Positions 1 to 10,545 of a stretch of DNA of 64,000 nt are shown here, one piece after another. Under the pieces are notes generated by a model. The model saw only the letters and a program-made list of their open reading frames with translations, ran no database searches and was not told the DNA's origin. Position 1 is the stretch's first letter. Each line of letters opens with the position of its first letter. The stretch covers positions 260,521,177-260,585,176 of the forward strand of contig CM069432.1 of the NCBI GenBank assembly GCA_035610365.1. The letters are read 5' to 3'. Source of the stretch: Aquatica leii (Eukaryota; Arthropoda; Insecta; Coleoptera; Lampyridae). Made by a program: the position numbers and the translations under genes.

Positions 1-320
1 TCGTGGTAAATAGTATGAATACCAGAAATATTTAAAGAACTTAGCGTTAGATGTTTTTTTCAATAGATACTCCTCTTAGAAAAACGATGGGTTTGGTAGG
101 AGAAAAACGATCAGCAAGTTAAGCGGAATCACCCGGTAAATCAAAGAATACAAACATTTTATGGATACGTAATAGGCGTCATAAGTTCTCGGCTTATACA
201 AATCCAAGCGTGTTCAAACTCGTTAAGCATGCGCATAAGCTAGGCGTACACGATAAATATCGCGGTTCGAAGATCAGTTGTTTTTAGTAGCTAGTCGGAC
301 AATGTAACTAGTGCATGAAA

Positions 321-560
321 ATGTCCGAGGTAACGAAACTTAATTACCGCGCGCTCATTCAATTTTTAACAAGAAAGGATATACGCCACATCAACATTTA
401 GATGGCGTTTACGGGGATCCATTTCCTTCGTATACTATTGTAAAAAAGTGGGCAAAATGCTTCCGTTTGTGGCAAGAATCAAGGATTGATGCAGAGCGGT
501 CAGGGTCGCCCAATTGAAGTGATAACGCTTCAACACATTTCAATTGTTGAATATTTAGTA
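321..560 (+). pseudogene. mariner transposase, N-terminal fragment
   Basis: The plus-strand translation from the ATG at 321 gives MSEVTKLNYRALIQFLTRK, followed after a stop by residues resembling the mariner helix-turn-helix (YTIVKKWA-like, then ERSGSPIEV). Mariner transposases bind their terminal repeats through this N-terminal region and cut with a DD34D catalytic core. Only the DNA-binding part is present here. At least one stop and a frame change lie within it, and the catalytic core does not follow. The fragment runs into a degraded LTR near 565. Family assignment rests on the RSG[R/S]P motif and the order of residues around it. Confidence 0.6.
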
Positions 561-564
561 CTTT

Positions 565-1120
565 TCTTACGTAAATTTAACTGTAACTTAGTGTAAGCGG
601 CAGCTCAAACACTTCAGAGAGAGAGTTGTGGTGTACTTGGTGTGCTAATTATAAGATAATTAAAAGAGCGCCAAAACGGTAGAAAGATTAACTACAGATC
701 CCATTTACATCTGTCGAATACCGAAGGAAAACTAGTTGCAAAACACAATTATAACAAGAAATATATTTATTTCAACAAAGAATAGGAGGTTGAAAACGAT
801 GTAGATATAATAATGATGCAGGTCCCTTAGATTAGGCAACACTTCGTACATATAAACAAATCTATCGATTTAACATTATATTCAGAATAAATTCACGTTT
901 AGTCGTGCGTGCATACTACTGAAAAAGTAAAAAAAAATTAAAATAAGAAACAAAGTACTTACAATTTCCAGAATTAGCTAGAACATGCATCCGGAAATTT
1001 TCCATAATGAAAGAAGCTGTGCAGGTAACCAAAGTTAAAGGAACATGCGCAAAGTTAAAAGAACACGTGCAGGTAACCAAAGTTGTCCAGCGAGTTTCTT
1101 ACACCGATCACATAAACCGC
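565..1120 (+). repeat. degraded LTR, family C (5' part)
   Basis: This stretch aligns by eye with the better preserved LTR at 39668-40812. Both begin with a TnTTACGTAAAttt start, contain GAGAGAGT then GTGTGCTA, then AAGATAATTAAAAGAGCGC, then CAACAAAGA/CAATAAAGA, and TTAGATTAGGCAACAC. The later half is deleted or too diverged to follow, so the end is approximate. No target duplication can be read. It lies in or beside the mariner scrap and just left of the Tigger terminus. Confidence 0.55.
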
Positions 1121-1299
1121 AATTTATGATTGAAAATCAGCGTGAATGATTTAAGATACAGTAGAATCTCGGTTAGCCGAGGTAACGTGGGAACACACCC
1201 TCCTCGGATAACTTAAAACTCGGATAATCCGGATTTGTTTTTTATTTATTAAAAAAATAAACACAAATGTACTTGAAACGGTTTATGAACGTCTTTAAC

Positions 1300-2785
1300 A
1301 TGTAAATAAGTATGTATGTATACATATTATAAAACATTGAACTAGTTATCTATGCGCTGTTCTTTCATATCGCATCTTCTTTTTCTCGCTGTTATGTTTC
1401 TCCATCTGTTAGAAGAAGAATATCCGCTGGAGTTGCCTCTGATTGCTTTTCGAATACCTCAGAGCTTTTTCCAGAGAAGCAAAACTTTCTTGATGGGAGA
1501 TTTTAGTAGGAGGCTGTTCATCCACCGCTTCGTTGTCGTCGTCATCTGATTATTCGGTTTCCTGAAAGGCAATCGTTAGTTCTTCAACACTCATTTCTTC
1601 TTTTAAATTATCTGCTGTAACCCATTCATCAACGTTTTGTCTGGTGACATTTTCGCAACCTTTTAAGATTTGCATTAATTTAAATAAATTTTGTTGTTCT
1701 TCTTCTGTCTTGCTGTCAAAATTTGAAGAGGTCATTTCTCCACGGTTTCTCCATTTCAAAGCCAATTCATTTAACTGAATATCATCTTCACTGTCATAGT
1801 TCTCTTTATCAATAACTTTTGACCAAGATTTTTTAATAGTGGACGTACAGAATCCCATGCTTGGCTTATTCAGTAAATTACATTTTTCAGTGTAATTTTC
1901 CTTATTCCACTGATAGTATCTTCTTTTTCTGTGTATTCTAATACATTGTCAAGATATAAACGCCTATAATTTTTTTAATGTTTTCGAGGACGCCTTGGTC
2001 CATTGGTTGCATTATGCTGGTTACATTTGGAGGAAAAAAATTTACAAAAATGTTGCCTACGTGAAGTTCTTCCCCAGGGTGAGAGCGAGCATTGTCCATT
2101 AACAAAATTGCTTTAATAGGGAGACCGTTTCTCTTCTAAAATTTAGTCACAGATGGCACGAACTCTTCTTTAAATCAGTTAGTAAATAAGGTCGCATCCA
2201 TCCAAGCGCTCTTCTGGTTTTTGTAATAAACTGGTAGGACTTTGGGTGAAATGTCTTTTAAAGCTCTTGGACGTGCTGACTTGCCAATCACCTTCAGTGG
2301 GAGTTTGTGCTTGCCAGATGCATTGGAACATGCTATCACGGTTAATCTTTCCTTACTTCGTTTGTGCCCAGGAGCTGATTTTTCCTGTCGAGATGCCAGT
2401 GTTTTTGATGGAAGCATTTTATAATTCAAACCAGTTTCGTTACAGTAAATTTGATCGTACGTAAACCCACTATCTTTGATTTGCTTTTTAAAGTCCTCCT
2501 TAAATTTTTCAATTGATAACACATCAGCAGAAAGTTTTTCTCCAAATATGGTCAGTTGACGTACACCGTATCGTTTTTTCCAGCGGTCAAGCCACCCTGA
2601 ACTACCAGTAAACCTATGTGTCTCTGGGAATTGCCTACTAATCATTATTGCTTTCTGTTGTAAAATTGGACCTGATAGAGGCACACCGTTTGATCTTTGC
2701 TGGTTAAACCACGTAAATAAATCTTCGTTGACCTTTACATAGTCGCCTTTTTTCATTGATTTTCTTCTTGAAGACGAAGAGACTT
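1300..2785 (-). pseudogene. Tigger transposase, CENPB-type HTH and DDE domain
   Basis: On the minus strand, reading from 2757, comes MKKGDYVKVNEDLFTWF and a CENPB-type DNA-binding domain ending near GWLDRWKKRYG. It is followed by the first catalytic block (around IYCNETGLNYKMLP; the expected NxDETGL Asp reads as Asn) and VIGKSARPRALK. After breaks near 2175, the second block [14 protein letters not shown] and [17 protein letters not shown] follow (about 2130-1985). The acidic C-terminal part lies at 1858-1550 and continues past a stop to about 1330. Tigger transposases cut and paste their element with a DDD/E core. The first HTH (Psq) is absent here but is found beyond the rDNA block. Several stops and frameshifts make it a pseudogene. 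Confidence 0.88.
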
Positions 2786-2789
2786 GATT

Positions 2790-3877
2790 TATACATCCTC
2801 CCAAGACGCGTTGCCGCCGCGCAAACGACGACGACGCGCGATCCGTTTTTCGCTTTCGTTTCGCCTTTGGGTTTATCGAATGCGCCCATTGACTCGCGCG
2901 CACGTTGGACTCTTTGGTCCGTGTTTCAAGACGGGTCCTGAGATTACCCAAAGCAATAGCGTCGCAGACCGACGGCGGATGCGACGCGTTTAAGTCGCCC
3001 GAGAACACTGTCGCGTCGGAACGCGCCTTTCCCGGAGTCGACGGCTCTGGGCCGCCTCGAATCTGCCGGTACCGGACGACGTTCGTCGAACGACAACGGG
3101 ACGGGCGCGCTCAAAGGCGCTCCGCCGGTCGGTTCGTTTGATTTTCGATTTTACAACGCGTCGGGCGTGCCGTTGTACGCCGGGAGGACGCCGAACGGGT
3201 TTGGAAGGCTGGGACGGACACGCAGCCCGCTTCGTCTTTCCGAGCTTCCCGGACGTCCCCGTTGAACGTCGGCTACTACCCAACGGGTCGCGACGTCCTA
3301 CTCGCCGAAAAGTGCACGTCGCCGCGTCGCGCCTCGAAAAATCCCCGACGGCGATTGACCGTAGACGAAATTTTTCGATCAACGACGCGGACGAACGCTG
3401 TATCTCGGCTTTCGACCTTTCGGGTTTCTCAGGTTCACCCCTGAACGGTTTCACGTACTCTTGAACTCTCTCTTCAAAGTTCTTTTCAACTTTCCCTCGC
3501 GGTACTTGTTCGCTATAGGTCTCGTGGTAATATTTAGCCTTAGATGGAGTTTACCACCTGCTTAGGGCTGCAATCCCGAGCAACCCGACTCTAGGGAGAG
3601 ATCCGACCCGTCGTCGGGAGGCGGTCCTACGGGCCTGGCACCCTCTGCGGATGGATTGGCCTCTTTCAAGAAGGACTTGGACTCGCTGCACGCGACTCCG
3701 GGGTTTGCGGATCCTCCTAAACGGCACATTTCCCGATCTGTCCTCTCGGACCGTGGGATTCGGCGCTGGGCTTTTCCCTGTTCGCTCGCCGCTACTGAGG
3801 GAATCCTAGTTAGTTTTTTTTCCTCCGCTTAGCGATATGCTTAAGTTTAGCGGGTGATCTCGCCCGAACTGAGGTCG
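2790..3877 (-). rRNA. 28S rRNA 5' fragment, pseudogene copy
   Basis: Read on the minus strand from 3877, the sequence contains the conserved 28S start: TCAGTTCGGGCGAGATCACC, then an ACTTAAGCATATC block and GCTAAGCGGAGGAA, then TAGCGGCGAGCGAAC. Further on come GAGAGTTCAAGAGTACGTGA and the universal GTCTTGAAACACGGACCAA block near 2915-2935. The copy stops about 1.1 kb into the gene, where Tigger coding sequence resumes. Substitutions at normally invariant sites (for example CCGCTAAAC for CCGCTGAAC) suggest an unconstrained copy, not a working gene. A real array would continue through the rest of 28S. Confidence 0.85.
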
Positions 3878-4718
3878 TTTGTAAAAAAAAAGTTTGGAAA
3901 CTCGCAACACGGCGGTCGTCTATCGGGCAATCGTCGGTCGTCGTAACGTGGACGTCGTAACCGCGACGGCAAGGGTGCGCGAGCGCGTGCACTCTCGTAC
4001 ACGAACTACGAACTCACGCACGTCTGCGCGTCACGGTCGCTCGTCGAAATCGGCTGCGGCGTCGCCGGCGTTTAGTCGTTTGACGACTTTTAAAACACCG
4101 CAACAACGCACGCACACGCTTGCCTGCCGGACATTTGTGTTTCGATTCAATCATCTCAATTCTACGACACGTCGGCGGCGCGGACTTGCGAGCGCGAGAG
4201 GATTACGAACACATAGAGAGCTCGACCGCGTCCCTTCGAACGCGGTTTTCGCTTCTCTTTTTTTCATTCTCTCTCTCGTCGACGGCACCACATACAATCG
4301 GGGAAACTAAGACGACGGTTTGCCACGCGCGACCCACCGGCCAAACTAATGCGCAACTACTGCAACAACACCAATTGACGTTTTGCGTTTCGAAAAGGCG
4401 CCGCGACAACGACGACGATCGCGGTTCTTTGGATCGAACACTGCGTTGACGCGTCGTCGCGGCGATCTTTCAAACTAACCTTCGAAAAACGCACAACGAA
4501 CGACCGTACGAGAACATTTTTTCTTTTCGTCGACGAAACGATGCGCTCCTTCGAGACAGTCTTTGTAGTGAAATATCGGAACGGGGAGACTGTGCCCGAC
4601 CGACGGAATCGACCCGAACGAGAAACAATGGAGCAGAAAAAAATTTTTTCTCTCGTCTCGTCGGACGGTCGATCGTCGGCGGTAGTCTGCACGCCGACCG
4701 TTTCGCTTGTGTGGAAAA
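3878..4718 (-). other. ITS2 spacer of the rDNA fragment
   Basis: This is the sequence between the recognisable 5' end of 28S and the 3' end of 5.8S. It is rich in CG, GTCG and ACGA runs, as expected for a spacer, and carries no conserved gene. Open frames in it are by-products of the GC content. Confidence 0.7.
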
Positions 4719-4879
4719 CGACCCTCAGCTTGAGGTGGTCCCAGAACGCCGAAGCGTTTCCTGGACCGCAATGTGCGTTCGAATTGTCGATGTTCGTGTG
4801 TCCTGCAGTTCACACTACGACGCGTGTTTAGCTGCGTTCTTCATTGACCCACGAGCCGAGTGATCCATCGTTCAGGGTA
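4719..4879 (-). rRNA. 5.8S rRNA, diverged copy
   Basis: The minus strand reads CCCTGAACGATGGATCACTC, then GGCTCGTGGGTCAATGAAGA, ACGCAGCTAAAC, GAACTGCAGGACACACGAAC and ATCGACAATTCGAACGCACA, ending near AGCTGAGGGTCGTTTTCC. The length of about 160 nt fits 5.8S. Several sites that are near-invariant in animals are changed (CGGTGG to CGATGG, GTCGATGAAG to GTCAATGAAG, ACACATGAAC to ACACACGAAC). Two of these are CG-to-CA changes of the kind expected from decay of a methylated, silent copy. It is therefore most likely a pseudogene. Confidence 0.85.
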
Positions 4880-5393
4880 GTATTTACATACGTGTAATAC
4901 AGTGTGTACATGCACACAAGTCGCAATCGTTCGACTGAACCGTTCGAGATAATCGAAACGTTCAGGAGACTGCGCTTTTCGGTTGTACATCCGCGTACAT
5001 ATCGTGTATAACGTATGTATTTTTTATTCGTTCGATAAAGTTTCATTCGCATAAAACTTTGGGAGTTAATTTTATAAAACGCACGCCCGCATTTCGTAGT
5101 CATTTCTTCGTACGAACGCGTGGTGGTTTTTTTTTAATTAGTTATATTGAATTTTTTCGTGCGTCCTCGTGAACTTCGAGCTCTTTCACGAAACGACGAC
5201 GCGTGGCGACAAACGACTCGCGGTCGTTTTTGTCGGCAACATCGATCGTTTCGGGGCTCGTCGATCCAACGAGAAATTTTTCTCTTTTAACAAACCATAA
5301 AATGGTACACTGTCCTTAGAGAATAAATACGATCGATTGATGAGAGGATCATTTGCGTGTATTTGTATATACTACATTTAAAAAGGAGAAAAA
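4880..5393 (-). other. ITS1-like spacer, outer end uncertain
   Basis: Upstream of 5.8S on the minus strand the sequence stays fairly GC-rich with CG-containing runs to about 5270, then becomes AT-rich. I see no 18S 3' end. It is taken as partial ITS1 up to the resumed Tigger HTH. The boundary at 5393 rests only on the repeated AGACTT. Confidence 0.45.
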
Positions 5394-5399
5394 AGACTT

Positions 5400-5595
5400 A
5401 TCTAATTTCACTCGACTTTTTTTTATAATCTTTTCTCTGTCTATCTTCTATTTTCGTATGATTTCTCTTCCAATCTCCAACTGTTACCTCACCGACTCTA
5501 TAATCTCGTGGGTCTCCTGCTTCAATTCTTTTGATGACTTTTAATTTTTCTTCAATAGGAACGACCTTTCTTTTTCGCTTATTTTGTTCTATTAT
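5400..5595 (-). pseudogene. Tigger transposase, N-terminal Psq-type HTH
   Basis: The minus strand reads KRKRKVVPIEEKLKVIKRIE then AGD and VGEVTVGDWKRNHTKIED. This is the pattern of the first (Psq) helix-turn-helix of Tigger/pogo transposases, with the middle recognition segment shortened. It belongs to the transposase whose second HTH starts near 2785 and is separated from it by the rDNA block. No start codon is evident; a solo LTR lies just upstream. Confidence 0.7.
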
Positions 5596-5649
5596 AAGAC
5601 GACAAACGAATATCTAAACAAAGCAGTTTGTATACACTTAACTAGAACG

Positions 5650-6713
5650 TGTAACGTCCCGTTTGAATTCATTACATTAAAATTCAATTTTACATTCATT
5701 TATTTTCTGCAACTAATATTGCACGTAAATTTATTCAGTTTGGCAACGTCGCGTGGTATTTCGGAAGCGTCTGCGTAGTCGACTTGAGGTAGCTTAAACT
5801 TCCATTTTCCGTTTGAGCAATCTTGCGAGTTCACGTGTGTGATGCGGGGAAGTCAAATTTTCTTGATTATGGCGTAAAAACCCATGCAATTTAATTTTTA
5901 TTCATTCCATCTAATTATTGGTGAGTTTACCTTTATTTTGATATAATTTTTCTATTGAATTCAACATTTTTAGTGCTTTCGCAATATTGCGCAATAGTTA
6001 AGACAAAGGAATTTATTTTGAAGACCGTTGCATTGAAGGTGTAACGTGAGTACAGAATGTCATTTAAAAAACCATTCTAATTATTTATATTTAGGGTCTT
6101 TTCTTTTTATTTGGATCTTTTATTTTTATTGGATCTTTTCGTTTATTGGATTTTTATTCTGGATCTTTTTATTTACTGGTATTTCGTTAATGGAGTTTAT
6201 TATACGTTGATATTTCATGCTTGCTGGTGTGTTTTGAAATCTACATTCCTTTAGAAGAATTTTATCACAAGAACAAAGTATGTGCTAAAAATAGAAGATA
6301 TCTGATAACGTTATATTAGACATGGTGAGTCAACTAAAATTAAGATACTGCATTTTGTCTTCAAATAATTAAATTGTGTTATTAAAACTTTTCACTCATA
6401 ACAAATCAAACGTTCACGACATTTGCATTTAATATCAATAATTAATAATTAGATGTAAGATTTTACGCTTTTTATTCATCACCAATACTGTTTTATTCTA
6501 AATATGTTTAATTCAAATATTGTTCATTGTTCTCTAATGTAAATAGTTAATTAAGTATAGTTAATAAATTAACGGAGTTCACGTCTTTGTAATTATTTCC
6601 ATTCAAACCCATCACCCTGAGGTCTGTGCTTACGATTGCTTGCCGTGGTCAAATTAAATGTATTTTTACTTTTTATTATACGTTCTTTATTCCGTCACTG
6701 TATTTTTATTACA
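5650..6713. mobile_element. solo LTR, family S, copy 1
   Basis: It starts TGTAACGTCCCG and ends TATTTTTATTACA. The 4-bp sequence AACG lies immediately on both sides (5646-5649 and 6714-6717), a clean target-site duplication of LTR-retrotransposon size. It matches the second copy at 24016-25184 along its length, including a GGATCTTTT/ATTGGATTTTT run of short degenerate repeats near 6090-6175 and a GATTGCTTGCCGTGGT block near the end. No internal retroviral genes flank it, so it is a recombination-derived solo LTR. It was inserted into the Tigger element. Confidence 0.85.
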
Positions 6714-6916
6714 AACGAAATAATTCTGCGAGTACGTATACTTCTCTATAGCGAACGCAAGAACGAACTGCATTCACACCAATTCGCATGCTAAAAATAG
6801 TCGAAAAACATAAATAGGGGAACCACTCACATGGATCAAGGGGAATTCGCATCGCATATGTACATATTTTAGAACCTCGGTTAATACGGAGCTCGGATAA
6901 TCGGGGTTCTACCGTA

Positions 6917-9000
6917 CTTAAACATGTGGAAACTCACGCGATTGACACTAACACATACGTGTGACTTTCTTAACGTACAAAAAGGAAGTGACCTTATTGG
7001 TTTCCGGTATGTAAAATGACGTATCATAGGGCAAAATTCCTACAGTACAAAAACCACACCAAAATATATACATATAGCACTTTAAAATCGTCATTTGAAA
7101 ATGAAGCAATTGGTACTGATAACAAACGTTTGTGAAACAAGTATTTGCCGAATTTTCTATGGACCATTTGGGAATGAGTAAAATTAGTGTACCTTCTTTC
7201 TGCTGTCCGACGTCAATGTTGAGTTAAATGTGCGCGATAGTTTTTAAACGTGGGAAGACGATCAAAAATCGTTTCCGGAGGTCTGTTTTACGATCCTCTA
7301 TCGAAAACAGAATGAATGGAATGGTGGCGGCCTGGTGAAACTCGTCCAAAAGGTGATGAATACAATATCTCGGGGTTGTAATACACCTGTGAACAGCACA
7401 TATATGTCCTTATTACATAAATTGAGGGACATTATTCGTGGAAAACTTGTAGTCTGGACACGGCTCCCAGTGATTATTATTAATTTTGTAATTAAAAAAA
7501 ACCTTAGATGTCGTAATCAGTAATTAAATATTGTAATAAATGTATAGAAGTTAGGTCAGATTATATTAAAAAAGTAAAAATTGTTTTATTGCTTCAATTT
7601 TATTTTTTCTTTATAAGAAATAGTATTTGTTGGGTTTAGGCCATAAATTTATGGTGAAGTTAGGCACATAATCTATTAAATATAAATCTTATGTGGTTAA
7701 AACAAATTAATTTTAAAGTAATCACAGAGAAAACACGAACAGTATTAGGTTATGGAAGAAACCTTCGATGTCTTTATGGAAAGTAGTTTTTTTTCTAGAC
7801 TCGCATTAATGATCGCAGTGTATTTGACTTGGTTTCTCGATTAAGTTTTTATTTGAAATAGATTAAATAACTCTTTGTGTCTATAAGTTGAGTGAAAAAA
7901 TATTTTAAGGATGTTATAGTCTCCATTAAAGTGAATTTATCGATATTTTAAATTGCCTTTTAGTCCTCCACTACTCTTTGTTTTAGTTATATTTATCAGC
8001 AGCTTTCGACGATCGTTTTTTTTAAATGCTTATTTTAAGAAGATCCGAGGGCAGATACTGACCCTTTTAAGTTTCGGGTCATTTAACAATTTCAAACGAA
8101 CATCTCGTACGTTTCAAATCACCGCTTTTGTTAAATTCAATAGGATATTACGTTTCGCACAATCGAAATTTCAATAAACTCGCAAAGTATCTTTTTTCTC
8201 GAGATTTAGTTTCGGTGTAGCTGTGGCAACAGTGTGAGATTTTTAACAGTCAAATGTGCTTATATAATAATATTTAAATATAATGGAGTAGCCCAATAAC
8301 CTTAAGGGCATTTTCAGAACAGGATTCTTTATTGTTGGAAAAGACGATGGTCTGACGATGACAGCTGAAATGCTTACATCCTTTGGTGGCTTAGTTATGT
8401 GTGATCAAGTCGTTGTACCTTATTAGGTATTGCGTTTAACTTAAAATAAACGAAATAAGCAATTTCTACTGAAGGATAATTTTATAGAATACCACAAACG
8501 GCACCGCATTGATAGAGTTATATACGAGATTAAATTGATGTGGGATTTAATGTTTACATAAAGATACTGATTGCACGTGGGAACACTAAACTGTAGTGGA
8601 TCCGTAATTTTGTTAGGGTAACTAAAATAGTTAGTGCTCTTGGGTCGTCAATTACGCTCACATAACTATGTGTAATGTGATGTATTGGTTTTGTTTAAAT
8701 TGTCATTGCTTTATATATACATGCAATACGTTAAAAGGTGTTACCTGCTTTAGTAATTGAGTCATTTACTAAATTTGCTGGTTAGTTGCTGTAATCTTGT
8801 GCACGAAAGAATTTTCATACAAACTAAAGAACGCGCGTGCTTTTTTTTAAATACAAAAGATAATTCAAATGGTTACATCGGCATTAGTGTTTTATCCCTT
8901 TGACTTGTTTGTTACGAATAGAATTAGGGAGGGATGTTGGATTAACTGGAAAATATATTTCGAATCGAGAGACTTTGTTACTGTTGCAAACTTACAATTT
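6917..9000. other. no gene recognised
   Basis: This stretch is AT-rich with frequent stops. The only longer frames (7335-7523 plus, 7953-8177 plus) show no domain I recognise and no coding signs. I see no inverted repeats of note. Confidence 0.5.
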
Positions 9001-9215
9001 CATTTGAAATTTAAAGAATGTAAATAATTTTACTAATACACTAAAAAATTATAACTATAACTAATTCATTAAAACAATCAGAAAACGATATATTTATATA
9101 TTACTGTAACTATAGATTTACACTGTTCGCGAAAAGATAACTGCAATCAATTTTGTTTCTTTCTACGGCACACGCGTAAAAACACTTAGGGTAAACGATA
9201 CAGTTATTGGCCTCT
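9000..9215 (-). repeat. family G-like LTR fragment
   Basis: Short blocks resemble other family G LTRs in the window: an ACTAATTCATTAAAA block, then CTGTTCGCGAAAAG (compare CTGTTCGCGAATAA near 33459 and CGTTCGCGAATAG near 61918), then GGCACACGCGTAAAAACAC (compare GGCACACGCGTGAAAACACC at 52469). Ends and target duplication are not visible, so only the resemblance is claimed. Confidence 0.35.
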
Positions 9216-9584
9216 TAAGCGTTTTGAGGTATACTTTAATTCACAAATAATGAAATAATATCAATTCGCGGAAAAAATTTAAATAACCACATGACAGCGA
9301 AATGTTTAAATTTTCTTTTAATAATGGTTAAACCATGTTCAGGTACACATTGGCTTTTTTATTTGCAAACAAAGCGAATTTTTTAAAAACTACAGTATAT
9401 TGGCTTTAAAGTTAAATAAAGATTTAAGTACTAAAATGGACACTTTTCGAAACATCAATTTATTAATATAAAAATTGTTATAAACATGCCAAAAATAATA
9501 TGTAACAATAATCGAAAGAAACTCATTGTTTTTTTTTCACAGACTTTGCAGAAGAAATTAGTAATAAGTAATTTCGGTTAATAT

Positions 9585-9983
9585 TGTAAAGAATTTTATT
9601 ATTATTAAAACTAATTAATTCATTTATACTACAAAAATGTACACACACGTTTATAACTAACTGAATTAATTAAATCTAAAAATATTTAATAAAAACACTT
9701 ACACTATAATTTATATGGCACTTACACGAAGATAAAGTGCGCGGATAACTTCTATTTATCTAAACACTAACCGTAGATTTATCGCACACGCCTTAATCAC
9801 TTATTTATTTAGACTTGAATAATCTTCTTAACACTGCCGTCTTTGAATTACGAAAATAACTAACTTACGATTTGTTTGTACCGTATTTATACGTTTCAAA
9901 CATTCTAGAAGCCTCTACATTCTGTCGTGAACGTTCTAGAAAATGGAAACTTCGAGAAGGCTCTTAAGTTTGAGAACGTTTCA
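9585..9983 (-). repeat. 3' LTR of the gypsy provirus
   Basis: It begins TGTAAAGAATTTTATT and ends GAGAACGTTTCA on the plus strand. It aligns with 12650-13062 over its whole length, with indels (for example a shortened block near 9770). Confidence 0.88.
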
Positions 9984-9984
9984 C

Positions 9985-10545
9985 TGCCCCCTCCTTAGGA
10001 CTGTTCTGTCCTAGAACAGGTGACTGGATGCGACACAGATCGAAAGGATCGTGGCGATAACGGCAGCTTTCTCTATTTCGGCAACTTCTTTGTCCATAAA
10101 AGTAACAGTCAATAGACTTTTCCTGACCCGATATTCTCTTTGGTTGGTAACTGCAGACCAACGCCTCGACGCCTGTTCCTCGGAAGACGACATCCAACAT
10201 GTTTCGAACCGGCCTCCAATTCAGTTGATCTAAGCCACAGCACCACAACTGCCAGTTTCTTAACATGGTGGAACTCCATTTCTTTCTTGAGATTCCATAA
10301 TATCCGTCAGAAATGTTCGTATAACGGCTTGGTACTTGAGTATTTCTAGGTGACCAGATAGAAAACGAAGCGTCTGTCACCACGTAGTCTTAAAACTTTT
10401 TCGACTGCCAGTTGCTGTCTTCCTAGTTCATCTAGTCGTCCAAACTTCTTTTTAAATACGACTGCAACCCCTCTGGACACGTCAAGATCCTCGCTCATGC
10501 AATGTGCGATGGCGTAATCTTTTTGTGTCTGGAACAGGTCTTGTT
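9985..10545 (-). pseudogene. OARD1/TARG1-like macrodomain in a gypsy element
   Basis: The minus strand encodes DLFQTQKDYAIAHCMSEDL, then VAVVFKKKFGRLDELG, then RLRGDRRFVFYLVT. After frame changes come KPLYE and CGLDQLNWRPVRNMLDVVF, ending VEALVCSY. These match in order the TARG1/OARD1 family of macrodomains (GDLF..., AHC[IM]SED, [IV]AV[LV]FKKKFG, YYLITKK, KPTYENL, CGLDRLQW, VYTL), which remove ADP-ribose from acidic residues. The Asp of CGLD, catalytic in human TARG1, is kept. A TAG follows the YLVT segment and a further stop and shift occur, so this copy is broken. A tail (9985-10135) resembles the tail of the second copy. It lies between the integrase scrap and the polypurine tract, as a 3' accessory ORF would. 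Confidence 0.8.

Larger units (their letters stand above)
2786..5393 (-). other. rDNA fragment (28S 5' part, ITS2, 5.8S, ITS1) inserted in Tigger
   Basis: The block is GC-rich, unlike its AT-rich surroundings, and reads as nuclear rDNA on the minus strand: ITS1 side at high coordinates, then 5.8S, ITS2 and about 1.1 kb of 28S. It separates the two DNA-binding domains of the Tigger transposase. AGACTT is found at both junctions (2780-2785 and 5394-5399), which may be a 6-bp target duplication. No 18S sequence and no poly(A) is seen. The outer limits are inferred from where the transposase reading resumes, so they may be off by some tens of bases. Confidence 0.75.
1159..6914 (-). mobile_element. 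Tigger/pogo-type DNA transposon with nested insertions
   Basis: The left end begins CAGTAGAATCTCGGTTAGCC and the right end, read on the minus strand, begins CGGTAGAACCCCGATTATCC. These are matching terminal inverted repeats of the Tigger type. A TA dinucleotide lies immediately outside each end (1157-1158 and 6915-6916), as expected for Tc1/mariner-superfamily insertion. Between the ends lie a minus-strand transposase gene in pieces (C-terminal part 1300-2785, N-terminal HTH about 5400-5590), an rDNA block (about 2786-5393) and a solo LTR (5650-6713). The element is far longer than a typical Tigger (about 2-3 kb) because of these later insertions. Stops and frame changes show it is dead. Confidence 0.85.

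Noticed and set aside
2905-4831. Many overlapping open frames on both strands (e.g. 2990-3454 minus, 3894-4310 plus, 4357-4692 minus)
   Set aside because: They lie in the rDNA block. High GC content lowers stop frequency; Arg-rich translations are by-products of 28S/ITS sequence.
5341-5360. GAGGATCATTT as a possible 18S 3' end
   Set aside because: It resembles the GGAAGGATCATTA end of 18S but lies on the opposite strand to the 28S/5.8S genes, and no further 18S sequence adjoins it.
10051-10349. Plus-strand frames opposite the macrodomain
   Set aside because: They are shadows of the minus-strand macrodomain, whose motifs match a known family and recur in a second copy.
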